Positions 1 through 7,664 of a stretch of 61,649 nucleotides of DNA are shown in pieces. The notes below the pieces were generated by a model that searched no databases, was not told where the DNA came from, and worked only from the letters and a program-made list of their open reading frames with translations. Both the position numbers and the translations under genes were made by a program. Numbering within the stretch: the stretch's first letter is position 1; every line of letters starts with the position of its first letter. The stretch is from CAZVNZ01 sp964628515 (GTDB lineage: Bacteria; Bacillota; Clostridia; Christensenellales; Christensenellaceae), in NCBI GenBank assembly GCA_964628515.1, contig CAZVNZ010000018.1, positions 1 through 61,649 of the forward strand, read 5' to 3'.

Positions 1-324
1 AACATAATATGCCTTCTCGGAGTTTGCCGTGTCTACTTTTTCTTGACCACATCAACTGTATATTATAATAGTAATGTTGTGATTTTTGCGAAGCAAAAAC
101 TTAACTTCCTATTTGATGCGTGCGCAGCACTTTTACTACCACTACCATCCGAATAAGCAAAAGAAAACCCAATTCGCATACTCTTTTGTGGGCTTTTTTT
201 TGGTGGCACGTTTTTCTTGTTAGCCATTATAAAGGTGCAGTTATAGCTATTTTATACTTTATGTATTTACATTGAATATACAATATGCTACAATTATTAT
301 ATACTATATGCGAGGTGATTAATC
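1..324. other. Intergenic left end, no supported gene
   Basis: I see no convincing gene here. There is a short perfect hairpin at 83-99 (TTTTTGC, loop GAA, GCAAAAA). A weak terminator-like structure on the plus strand lies at about 164-201, where CCCA pairs with TGGG before a run of eight T; it would end transcription arriving from beyond the left edge. The promoter of the toxin-antitoxin pair occupies the right end. Confidence 0.5.
272..300 (+). promoter_or_regulatory. Sigma-A promoter of the dinJ-yafQ pair
   Basis: TTGAAT (272-277) and TATTAT (295-300) are separated by 17 nt, close to the vegetative consensus. The Shine-Dalgarno GAGGTGAT (312-319) follows and sits 5 nt before the TTG start of the antitoxin. 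Autoregulation by the antitoxin is usual in this family; I did not find a clear operator palindrome. Confidence 0.6.
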
Positions 325-597
325 TTGAAAAATACAAATATGAATATTAGAATGGATAGCGAAGTAAAACAGCAAGCAGAAGCACTATTTGCGGAATTTG
401 GGCTTAATATGACATCTGCAATAAATTTGTTTTTGCGACAATCAATCAGAGAGCAAGGTATTCCTTTTGAAATTACAATGCACACACCTAACACTAATAC
501 ACATACATCTATAAATGATGTTAGTAACCGCAGAAATTTAAGTCGCTCTTTTAATTCTGTGGAGGAATTGATGGAGGACTTAAATGCTGACAATTAG
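325..597 (+). CDS. RelB/DinJ family antitoxin
   Basis: This 90-residue protein has the ribbon-helix-helix N-terminus of the RelB/DinJ family: a beta strand (NMNIRMDSEVK), then a helix pair ending in MTSAINLFLRQSIREQGIPFEI, the family signature of alternating hydrophobics and the IPFE turn. It should dimerise, bind the promoter DNA and neutralise the downstream toxin through its C-terminus. The start is TTG because a strong GAGGTGAT site lies 5 nt upstream; an in-frame ATG at 340 lacks such a site. The stop overlaps the toxin start by 14 nt, which implies translational coupling. The family and pairing are recognised with confidence; the exact cognate symbol is not. Confidence 0.88.
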   Translation: MKNTNMNIRMDSEVKQQAEALFAEFGLNMTSAINLFLRQSIREQGIPFEITMHTPNTNTHTSINDVSNRRNLSRSFNSVEELMEDLNADN

Positions 598-859
598 ATA
601 CCATTCAACTTTTAAAAAGGACTATAAACGAATTTTGAAACGTGGTTATGATATTTCCAAATTGACCGAGGTTATAAATTTGCTTGTAAATAATAAAGCT
701 TTACCTGCAAGATTTAGAGATCATGAATTAATCGGAGAATATAAAGGATGTAGAGAATGCCACATTACTCCGAATTGGCTTTTGATTTATGAAATAGCTA
801 ACAACGAGTTATTACTGTTACTGACTCGTACCGGCTCTCATAGTAATTTGTTTAAATAA
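584..859 (+). CDS. YafQ family mRNA interferase toxin
   Basis: This 91-residue protein matches the YafQ branch of the RelE superfamily, the ribosome-dependent mRNA endonucleases. Visible family features are the N-terminal FKKDYKR, the central LPARFRDHELIGEYKGCRECHI block, NWLLIYEI, and a C-terminal LTRTGSHSNLF in which the His and Phe match the catalytic and structural residues of YafQ. Length is typical. It follows the antitoxin with a 14-nt overlap, the usual order for dinJ-yafQ. Nothing suggests inactivation. Because mobile-type genes also occur at the far right of the window, this pair may be independent of that element. Confidence 0.88.
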   Translation: MLTIRYHSTFKKDYKRILKRGYDISKLTEVINLLVNNKALPARFRDHELIGEYKGCRECHITPNWLLIYEIANNELLLLLTRTGSHSNLFK

Positions 860-865
860 CTAATT

Positions 866-935
866 CACCCCCCCACCCCTACCTCCCCCCTCTTCAAACG
901 AAATTCTCCCCCCCACCCTTGACACCCCCAAAAAA
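866..935. other. C-rich tract, possible G-quadruplex on minus strand
   Basis: In a strongly AT-rich background this stretch holds several runs of 4 to 7 C separated by 1 to 4 bases, with a related second block near 908-930. The minus strand therefore offers at least four G-runs that could fold as a G-quadruplex. It lies between the toxin stop and the promoter of the next operon. No gene or terminator explains it. Confidence 0.5.
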
Positions 936-980
936 ATCTGCCATACTCTCAATATCAACATCACAAAAAAAAATTAAAAA

Positions 981-1015
981 TGTTGCAAGGTTTTAATACT
1001 CCCATTCGTATTATA
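981..1015 (+). promoter_or_regulatory. Candidate ECF-sigma promoter
   Basis: The block TGCAAGGTTTT starting near 984 and CGTATTA near 1007 resemble the -35 and -10 elements of ECF sigma promoters (an AAC/AAG motif followed by a T run, then a CGT-type -10). The neighbouring operon encodes an ECF sigma factor, so an autoregulated promoter is the simplest reading. The spacing does not suit a vegetative promoter. This is inference from pattern and context. Confidence 0.4.
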
Positions 1016-1042
1016 TATAGAAATACATTTTGGAGGTCAAAA

Positions 1043-1312
1043 ATGAAGAAAATAATAATTGCAACAGTAGTTGCCCTATCCCTTTGCGTAATGGTTACAA
1101 GTACAGCCTTTGCCGGCAATCACGGCGGTGGACACAGCAGTAGCCACAGAGGCGGTAACACTACCGTTAGCGAAAGCAACAAAAAATCAACAAGAGGTGT
1201 ATGCAACGTTAAAAACTGCACAAAAACATCAAACCACAGCCACAACGGTAAAACTTACAGCGGACACAGCAGCGGCGACGGGCATAAAAATCACAATTCC
1301 TCACATAAATGA
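1043..1312 (+). CDS. Small secreted His/Ser/Gly-rich protein
   Basis: The start is the ATG at 1043, with GGAGGTC 6 nt upstream; a longer reading from 980 has no such site. The 89-residue product begins with a Sec signal peptide (KKIIIATVVALSLC, cleavage likely after AFA near residue 23). The mature part is very polar: repeated His with Gly and Ser, one CNVKNC pair, and an NHSHNGKTYSGH block. His and Cys density suggests metal binding outside the membrane, but I do not recognise a characterised family. It is the first gene of an operon with an ECF sigma factor and its anti-sigma, so it may be a regulon target or a signal-sensing partner. Confidence 0.7.
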   Translation: MKKIIIATVVALSLCVMVTSTAFAGNHGGGHSSSHRGGNTTVSESNKKSTRGVCNVKNCTKTSNHSHNGKTYSGHSSGDGHKNHNSSHK

Positions 1313-1329
1313 GGTAGCAAGAGGCAAGA

Positions 1330-1812
1330 GTGAAGTCTGAAACTCAGTTAAAACATGCAATAACAGCCCATTCCAATACTGTTAAACGCATTTGTTTTAT
1401 GTATTTACACAATGTACAGGATGTTGAGGATATATTTCAAAATGTTTTTACGAAATATATCCTTAGTCTTGTTATATTTAAAAACGAAGAACACGAAAAA
1501 GCATGGCTTATACGTGTAACCGTAAATGCCTGCAAAGATTATTTAAAAACCTACTGGAAGAAAAATGTGGAGCTTAAAAGTGAGCAAATAGAGCCACCCC
1601 AAAGTTCTACCCCCGAAAATACCGACATTTTACAGGCAGTAAGACAATTGCCTCCCCTATACAGAGATGCAATTTATCTGCATTATTACGAAGGCTATAA
1701 AGCAAAAGAGATATGCCACATTATGAAAAAAAGCGAAAACACGGTGTATTCCCTACTTTCGAGGGGCAGGGAGCAACTTAAAACCATACTTGGAGGTGAT
1801 ACGCTTGAATAA
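1330..1812 (+). CDS. ECF-type RNA polymerase sigma factor
   Basis: This 160-residue protein has the two-domain build of group 4 sigma factors. Region 2 is at residues 15-65 (CFMYLHNVQDVEDIFQNVF for -10 recognition and core binding). Region 4 is at 105-155, with LPPLYRDAIYLHYYEGYKAKE and a helix-turn-helix ending in ENTVYSLLSRGREQL. Length is normal. The start is GTG at 1330, preceded by a purine-rich GAGGCAAGA. It directs transcription of a small regulon, probably including its own operon through the promoter near 981-1015. The downstream gene overlaps its stop by 8 nt and encodes the probable membrane anti-sigma factor that holds it inactive. Confidence 0.9.
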   Translation: MKSETQLKHAITAHSNTVKRICFMYLHNVQDVEDIFQNVFTKYILSLVIFKNEEHEKAWLIRVTVNACKDYLKTYWKKNVELKSEQIEPPQSSTPENTDILQAVRQLPPLYRDAIYLHYYEGYKAKEICHIMKKSENTVYSLLSRGREQLKTILGGDTLE

Positions 1813-2566
1813 ATTTAAAGCTACTTTTGATAGCATAACCGCCGAGGAAAATTTAATGGCAAAAACCTACGAAAATGTGCTAAACAAAAGGAAAAGGCAA
1901 AGCAAAAGCAAGCTATACAAAGGGTTTGCCCTTGCGGCCGCCTGTTTTGCGGTGCTACTTTTTATTACTCTGACAAATGGGTACAGCAAAGAAACTTTAT
2001 ACATAAGTTTGGATATCAACCCCAGTATTTCCCTTTCGGTAAACAGCTTAGACAAGGTAATTTCCGCCAATTATTATAATGATGAAGGCAGACAGCTATT
2101 AGAAAGCGTTAGTGTAAAAAATAAAGATTATAACGAGGCTGTAAAACTTATTATGGACAGCCCTAAAATGCAACCCTACTTGGCTAAATCCTCGCAAATG
2201 TGGGTGGCGGTACAATCCGCAGACAACAACAAACAAACCGCAGTCACACAATCTTTGCAAGCTATTGTGGATACTACTTTAAAAGCTCATCATGCCGATG
2301 CTAAGGTTGAGTATTATTGTGTGGACGAGGAAACAAAAACAAACGCCGGATCAAGCGGTGTCTCCGCCTATAAATACACGGCAATTCAAACACTAAAGGA
2401 GTTAAACCCCAACGTTTCCGTAGAGGAGTACAAGCATCATTCCATACCCGAAATAACTAAGGAAATCGCTTCTCATCATGCTAATAATAATGATGATGAT
2501 TTTAGAGGAAGTACCGACTCTCACGGCACCACAGATACGCAAGAGCAAGAACATCATAATAAGTAA
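1805..2566 (+). CDS. RsgI-like membrane anti-sigma factor
   Basis: The start is TTG at 1805, because GGAGGTGAT (1792-1800) lies just upstream. The roughly 253-residue protein has a short cytoplasmic N-terminus (about 1-38), one membrane helix (about 40-59, GFALAAACFAVLLFITLT), and an extracytoplasmic part. That part begins with YISLDINPSISLSVN...VISA, the typical middle domain of RsgI-like anti-sigma factors, and ends in a His/Asp-rich tail. It should bind the ECF sigma encoded just upstream and release it on an external signal. Unlike classical RsgI it carries no carbohydrate-binding or glycosidase module. The His-rich tail echoes the secreted His-rich protein of the same operon, so metal sensing is possible but unproven. 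Confidence 0.75.
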   Translation: MNKFKATFDSITAEENLMAKTYENVLNKRKRQSKSKLYKGFALAAACFAVLLFITLTNGYSKETLYISLDINPSISLSVNSLDKVISANYYNDEGRQLLESVSVKNKDYNEAVKLIMDSPKMQPYLAKSSQMWVAVQSADNNKQTAVTQSLQAIVDTTLKAHHADAKVEYYCVDEETKTNAGSSGVSAYKYTAIQTLKELNPNVSVEEYKHHSIPEITKEIASHHANNNDDDFRGSTDSHGTTDTQEQEHHNK

Positions 2567-2573
2567 GAGTAAC

Positions 2574-5500
2574 TTAGGGGAGTAGTGCGTCTAAAAGGGT
2601 TTCTGCCTCCTCGTATTCAAATAGGGCTACCTGCTCCTCAATTTTTGCAAGCATCTCCCTTTTTTGCGGATTGCAACCGCTTTTTAGCCTGTTTAATGCA
2701 GAGTTTACCGCAGTTGCGTTGTAATCTTGCAGTGCATTTTTCAACCGCAAAAGCTCCTCTGTTTCCTCTGTTTCCGTTAGTTTTTCACCTGTTTGCATAC
2801 TTTCTTCTTTGCCCACCACACTTGATATTTCCGCTAAAAGTGCGGATAAACCTTGGGTAAATGTATCGTGAGTGTCCTTAATATATACTATATTTTCCTG
2901 CTTGCCCGCAAATTCCAAAGATTTTGCTATTTCGGAAAGTTTTCCTGCTCCTATTCCTGCCAGTACACTTTTTAGGGCATGTACGTTGGTGGTGTATAAT
3001 TTAACGTCCCCCTCATTTAAGCAATCGTCAATTTCTTTAAGTTTGTTTGTGCCGTCCATTAAAAATATCTGTAAGATGTTTATGTACTGTTCTTTGTTTC
3101 CGCCTACGGTTGCTATACCCTTTTTTACGTCTACATCTTTTATTTCAAAGGGAATTTCCCCTTCTTGCCTTGCTTTTTTTGTGGTTTGCTCAATTTTTTC
3201 TTTGGGGATATACCGCTCTAAAATTTCTATCATTTTGGTCATTTCTATGGGCTTTGATAAAAAATCATCAAAACCGTTGCTTAAAAACATCTCTCTTACA
3301 CCCGATACCGCATTTGCCGTTAAGGCTACTATGGGAATTGTTTTTGCGTAAGGCAGGTTTAACTCTCGTATTTTGGTTGTGGTTTCCACTCCGTCCATTT
3401 CCGGCATCATATGGTCCATAAATACAATATCGTAGGGAGTTTTTGTTATTAAATTAATTGCCTCATAACCCCTTTCGCAAACGTCTATTTGCATCTCGAA
3501 GGGAGAAAGCAACCCTTCTGCAACCTTTAAGTTTGTAATAATATCATCTACCACTAAAATTTTGGCTTTGGGTGCTATAAAACGTATACTATTGTCCTCG
3601 CTGTTTTTGTAAAAAACATCTTCGGAAACATCGTTTAGCACATTTGCAATGGGTACGGCATAAATAGGCATAGATACAATGCGACAGTTATCATAAACAA
3701 GCCCTTCTCCAAACTCCGATAGCATTACGAGTTTTATGGATGTACTTACCTCCCCCACAACCTCTCTTACCCCTTCAAGCAAGAAAGAAGGGAAGAATAA
3801 ATGGGAGTAATCCTTAGTCTTAAGTAATTTTAAAAGCGCCTCTTTATCCTTAGCCAAAGTGCAGTTTACCTTTAAATTGTTTATGCCGTACATCAAAGAA
3901 TTTGCGTATATTTCCCGTGATTCGTACACTATTACCCGTAAATCTTTGTTTTGCACCTCCGCTAATTTATTGCATTTTGGGTATTTTTGGGGTAGGGTTA
4001 CACTAAAGGTACTGCCTTTTTCGTAAACACTTTTTACGTCGATGCTACCCCCCATAGTTATGCAAAGATTTTTTGCAATGGCAAGCCCAAGCCCTGTGCC
4101 TTCCACCCCACGATTGCGCTCGTTATCGAATTGGGAAAACTCTCCAAACAGACTTTGCATATCCTCGTCTTTTATGCCAATTCCCGTATCTTCTACCTCT
4201 ATTTTTAGTGTGGCTGTGTCGTCAGTTAGTATTTCTCCCCCCACCGTTAGTTTAATATAGCCTTCTTTAGTGTATTTTACCGCATTTCCCAGTAAATTAA
4301 GCATAATTTGCCTAATGCGAATTTCGTCTCCTATAAGCATTGCGGGTAGATTTCCGTTGACATTTACCGCAAACATTAAAGATTTATCTATAACCCTAAC
4401 ACTTATTATGCTTATTACATCGTTTATCAGAGAGTTTAGACAGTAATTTTGAGTAGAAATTATTAGTTTGCCCGACTCTATTTTGGAAAAATCCAGTATA
4501 TCATTAATAATTGTAAGTAAATTTCCGCTTGCTTGTTTTATGCTTGTTGCATATTTTTTAGTTTCGGGGGTGGAGCTTTCTCTAAGGCAAAGCTCCGCCA
4601 TACCCACTATTGCATTCATGGGGGTACGTATTTCGTGGCTCATTTTTGCTAAAAACTCAGATTTAGACCGTGTAGCCGCCTCCGCTTTTTCAAGCAATTC
4701 CGTTTTTTCCGCCACATCTTTTTGTAGCATTTGCCTGTGTGCCTCTGCAAGCTCAGTATTTTTACGCTCTAAAGTAATATCTTTAAGCCAAATAACATTT
4801 CCCGTGTGCTTGTTTCCCTTTGAAATCTGCTGTATTTTAGGGAGGTACAACCGCCCGTCCCCATATATTTCCGCAGTAGAATCGTCCAAAATAATTGCGT
4901 CTGTTATGGGTGATACATTTAAAATACTGTCGTTGTTGTAAAGAGATGTAAGTTTGGGTATAAGCTCTTTTGCCCTTGTGTTTGCATCTTGATAGTTATT
5001 CTTGTTGTCTACAATTATAATGCCGTCCTCGTTATTATTAAAGGCAAGCACCATTGCTAAATTTTTAACGTCATAAATTTTTAAAAAGTATATTAAAAAT
5101 ATTATAATAGACTCGGAAATCATATACCCTATGGGTATAAGGCTAATGCCTGCTCCTGCATTTTTATCGTAGATAAAAGCAAAGGTTGGCAAAAGCTCAA
5201 AAACAAGTAAAAGAGATAAAATAAATTTTTTACGCTTGGTTTTTGCCTTGGTAAATGCCTTAATTATAATAAAAGTGAAAACGAAAATATACGCAAATAT
5301 CATCACAACAAAAGCATAATAAAGTACACCTGCCGTAAGCTCTAACCGAGGTAATCCGTTTGTGACTGTAAACACTACCTCTTTATATACAAAGGGGTTA
5401 TTGTCGAAATTTGCAAAAATAATGCAGAAAAAAGCACTTTTAATGAGTAGCAGACACTTTACTTTAAAAGCTACTTTGACATCGCAAACGGAGCACACCA

Positions 5501-5750
5501 CAAACAACATGGCATAAAACATAAATGCTCCACCACACATAATTAGTTTTTGTGCAAATATTGAAGATTGCAAGTCAGTCGCCTGAATGGATAGCCAGTA
5601 CCCCAAAGTTTGTACTACCGCCACCGCAGACATTATCATAATGCGTTTTTGCTCTTTTCGAGGCTCTTGCAAAGAAATCAACCAAAAGCATGCAACCGCA
5701 AGGCAAACCACTATGGTGTATGATGTATATCCAATGTCAAACAAAGACAT
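2574..5750 (-). CDS. Hybrid sensor histidine kinase with REC and HPt domains
   Basis: This 1058-residue membrane protein has, in order: about seven membrane helices (roughly 1-225) of the histidine-kinase 7TM type; a PAS-like region (about 230-320); a coiled coil; a HisKA dimerisation domain with the phospho-accepting His in FLAKMSHEIRTPMN (about 371); a HATPase with N, G1 and G2 boxes (about 480-600); a degenerate receiver-like segment; a full receiver with the phospho-Asp in IVFMDHMMPEMDG (about 775); and a C-terminal HPt with TTNVHALKSVLAGIG (His about 923). It can therefore run a complete His-Asp-His relay. It follows the diguanylate cyclase by 16 nt and is probably co-transcribed with it. 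The signal sensed is unknown. Confidence 0.9.
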   Translation of the reverse strand: MSLFDIGYTSYTIVVCLAVACFWLISLQEPRKEQKRIMIMSAVAVVQTLGYWLSIQATDLQSSIFAQKLIMCGGAFMFYAMLFVVCSVCDVKVAFKVKCLLLIKSAFFCIIFANFDNNPFVYKEVVFTVTNGLPRLELTAGVLYYAFVVMIFAYIFVFTFIIIKAFTKAKTKRKKFILSLLLVFELLPTFAFIYDKNAGAGISLIPIGYMISESIIIFLIYFLKIYDVKNLAMVLAFNNNEDGIIIVDNKNNYQDANTRAKELIPKLTSLYNNDSILNVSPITDAIILDDSTAEIYGDGRLYLPKIQQISKGNKHTGNVIWLKDITLERKNTELAEAHRQMLQKDVAEKTELLEKAEAATRSKSEFLAKMSHEIRTPMNAIVGMAELCLRESSTPETKKYATSIKQASGNLLTIINDILDFSKIESGKLIISTQNYCLNSLINDVISIISVRVIDKSLMFAVNVNGNLPAMLIGDEIRIRQIMLNLLGNAVKYTKEGYIKLTVGGEILTDDTATLKIEVEDTGIGIKDEDMQSLFGEFSQFDNERNRGVEGTGLGLAIAKNLCITMGGSIDVKSVYEKGSTFSVTLPQKYPKCNKLAEVQNKDLRVIVYESREIYANSLMYGINNLKVNCTLAKDKEALLKLLKTKDYSHLFFPSFLLEGVREVVGEVSTSIKLVMLSEFGEGLVYDNCRIVSMPIYAVPIANVLNDVSEDVFYKNSEDNSIRFIAPKAKILVVDDIITNLKVAEGLLSPFEMQIDVCERGYEAINLITKTPYDIVFMDHMMPEMDGVETTTKIRELNLPYAKTIPIVALTANAVSGVREMFLSNGFDDFLSKPIEMTKMIEILERYIPKEKIEQTTKKARQEGEIPFEIKDVDVKKGIATVGGNKEQYINILQIFLMDGTNKLKEIDDCLNEGDVKLYTTNVHALKSVLAGIGAGKLSEIAKSLEFAGKQENIVYIKDTHDTFTQGLSALLAEISSVVGKEESMQTGEKLTETEETEELLRLKNALQDYNATAVNSALNRLKSGCNPQKREMLAKIEEQVALFEYEEAETLLDALLP

Positions 5751-5766
5751 AATGTATTCCCCTTAA

Positions 5767-7476
5767 TTACCTAATTTTATCTATGTCATCTCTATGGCTT
5801 TTATAACCTAAAAACTCCTTACCGCTGTAAAAGGAATAGGTGTCTTTTCCCTCATTTTTAGATTGATAAAGCGCACTGTCCGCTGCTGTATATAAATGTT
5901 CGAAAGTGTTTCCGTTTTGGGGATAAATTGCAATACCTATACTTGCAGAAATTGTTATTTGCCTATTGTTATTGGAGGTGTAAGTGCTATTAAATGCCCT
6001 TCTTATACTTTCCGCCTTTTTGGCAAGCATTTCTCTACCCGTAGTATTTTTAATAAACACCATAAATTCGTCTCCACCCACTCGCCCTATAATATCCCCG
6101 TTTGTGTCTGTGTTTGCATCTTCCGAGCTTCTGAAAATAGCCCTTAGGCTGTCTGCCAGCCTACAAAGCACCGTATCTCCGAATTTATGCCCGATTCCGT
6201 CGTTTATATTTTTAAAGTTGTCCACATCTATTATTATTAATGCGCCTTTTGCCTGTGTTCCCCCATTTTGGTTAATGAAATCCGTAATATGCTTTTGAGT
6301 TGTACCTTTATCGTAAAGCCCTGTAAGAGAATCTCTCTCTGCCCTGCTTTTAAGCTCCAATTCGGTAATTTTTTCCTCGTTAATATCCCTAACATACACA
6401 AAAGCATAAATATCTCCGCTAACATCATCTTCAAAAAAAGTTGTGATGGCACGCACCCAAATGTAACTTCCCTCCGCACAAAGTCTTCTGTACTCCGTTT
6501 CCATATCCACTTTACCGTGGTAATAATGCCTTAGAATATTTTCTCTGCTTGCACACTCGAAAAACTGCTCTAAATCCTCTTTATATACAAAAGCCGGTGC
6601 AAGCACTTCTATAAGTTTGCTATATTTATATTGATGTTGCTTAAGCACCTCGGGAATATTTTCAAACCCTTTTGTGATGATGTCTTTTGTAAGATTAACC
6701 TCGTAGATAACCAAAGCATCGCTTGTAACGGAATCTCTAAATTGTTGTTCTTTAGAAATTTCTTTTGTGAGTTGCTCGCTTTTTTCTCTGTAATAAACCG
6801 ACCTGCCAACCATAATGGAAAACGCCATTACAACGTAGTAACTGCATAATAAGGTTATTGAAATGGCAAGCTGATTTTTAGCGCCAAAATCCGTGTAGGG
6901 TATATCTGCGCTGTACAATCCTGTGTTATAAAAAAAGTAAATACAGCTAATACTCGTACAGGCAATTAAAAAAATAAGTTGTTCTTTATGCTCTGTAAAA
7001 ATACTTGATTTTTTTGACAACAATAGCCTTCTTACAACAAACAGCATAATGTTTATTATTATAAATGTAATGTTCATGGTTGCTACAAGCAGGACGTTTT
7101 CGTTTACAATGCTAAACACGGATTTTTCCGTTGCAATAGCAAAAATGCCCACAATTATGGCACGCACCACCATAATATGTATTAAAAAGGAAATTACCAA
7201 GGCAATTATTCTTAAAACCAAATCTTTATAAAAAATGTAAAACTCCACAAACAATAGTAAGCCTATGCAAATATAGGCGGTTAGGGATGTAGAGTTTGGC
7301 AGTAGGGTAAAGCCTATGGAAAGCAGGGTGTTTAATATGCCCATAGGAATACGAAATGCTTTTTTAAGACGAGGATTTTTTAGAAAGGTATCCCCCATCT
7401 CAAACATCGAATAGTTAAATACTATAAACAGGATTACCAAAAGTGTAACCTGAAAATAAAGGTTTGTAAAAATCAC
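5767..7476 (-). CDS. Membrane diguanylate cyclase (7TM-PAS-GGDEF)
   Basis: This 569-residue protein has an N-terminal set of about seven membrane helices (1-235), a PAS fold (about 265-375, ending DVSGDIYAFVYVRDINEEK) and a C-terminal GGDEF domain (about 380-550). The active-site motif is RVGGDEF, with the Mg-binding IDVDNFKNIND upstream, so it should make c-di-GMP from two GTP. The inhibitory I-site, RxxD five residues before GGDEF, is replaced by TNGD, so product inhibition is probably weak. The start is GTG at 7476; the ribosome site is not well placed, so the start is uncertain. It forms an operon with the hybrid kinase, which suggests one signal feeds both. Confidence 0.88.
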   Translation of the reverse strand: MIFTNLYFQVTLLVILFIVFNYSMFEMGDTFLKNPRLKKAFRIPMGILNTLLSIGFTLLPNSTSLTAYICIGLLLFVEFYIFYKDLVLRIIALVISFLIHIMVVRAIIVGIFAIATEKSVFSIVNENVLLVATMNITFIIINIMLFVVRRLLLSKKSSIFTEHKEQLIFLIACTSISCIYFFYNTGLYSADIPYTDFGAKNQLAISITLLCSYYVVMAFSIMVGRSVYYREKSEQLTKEISKEQQFRDSVTSDALVIYEVNLTKDIITKGFENIPEVLKQHQYKYSKLIEVLAPAFVYKEDLEQFFECASRENILRHYYHGKVDMETEYRRLCAEGSYIWVRAITTFFEDDVSGDIYAFVYVRDINEEKITELELKSRAERDSLTGLYDKGTTQKHITDFINQNGGTQAKGALIIIDVDNFKNINDGIGHKFGDTVLCRLADSLRAIFRSSEDANTDTNGDIIGRVGGDEFMVFIKNTTGREMLAKKAESIRRAFNSTYTSNNNRQITISASIGIAIYPQNGNTFEHLYTAADSALYQSKNEGKDTYSFYSGKEFLGYKSHRDDIDKIR

Positions 7477-7664
7477 CTAATTATGTCTTCTCCCCACAAT
7501 TATCAGTTAATTTTAGCAACACGTGATAAAAGTAAGCCCTATTGCTTTTGTTGCTAAGTCTTATGTACCTAATACCTTAATTATTTACCTTATTTAATAA
7601 AAATAACTAATATCATAATACACCCTAAGCACTTGTTTGTCAATTAAAAATGGCGTTTAGAAGG

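Noticed and set aside
1..60. Possible insertion-sequence end (GTGTCTACTTTTT-like block)
   Set aside because: It resembles terminal sequence of some transposons, but no transposase or matching second end is in the window.
2585..5260. Long plus-strand frames opposite the hybrid kinase
   Set aside because: They are antisense shadows of a clear multidomain kinase and show no family features.
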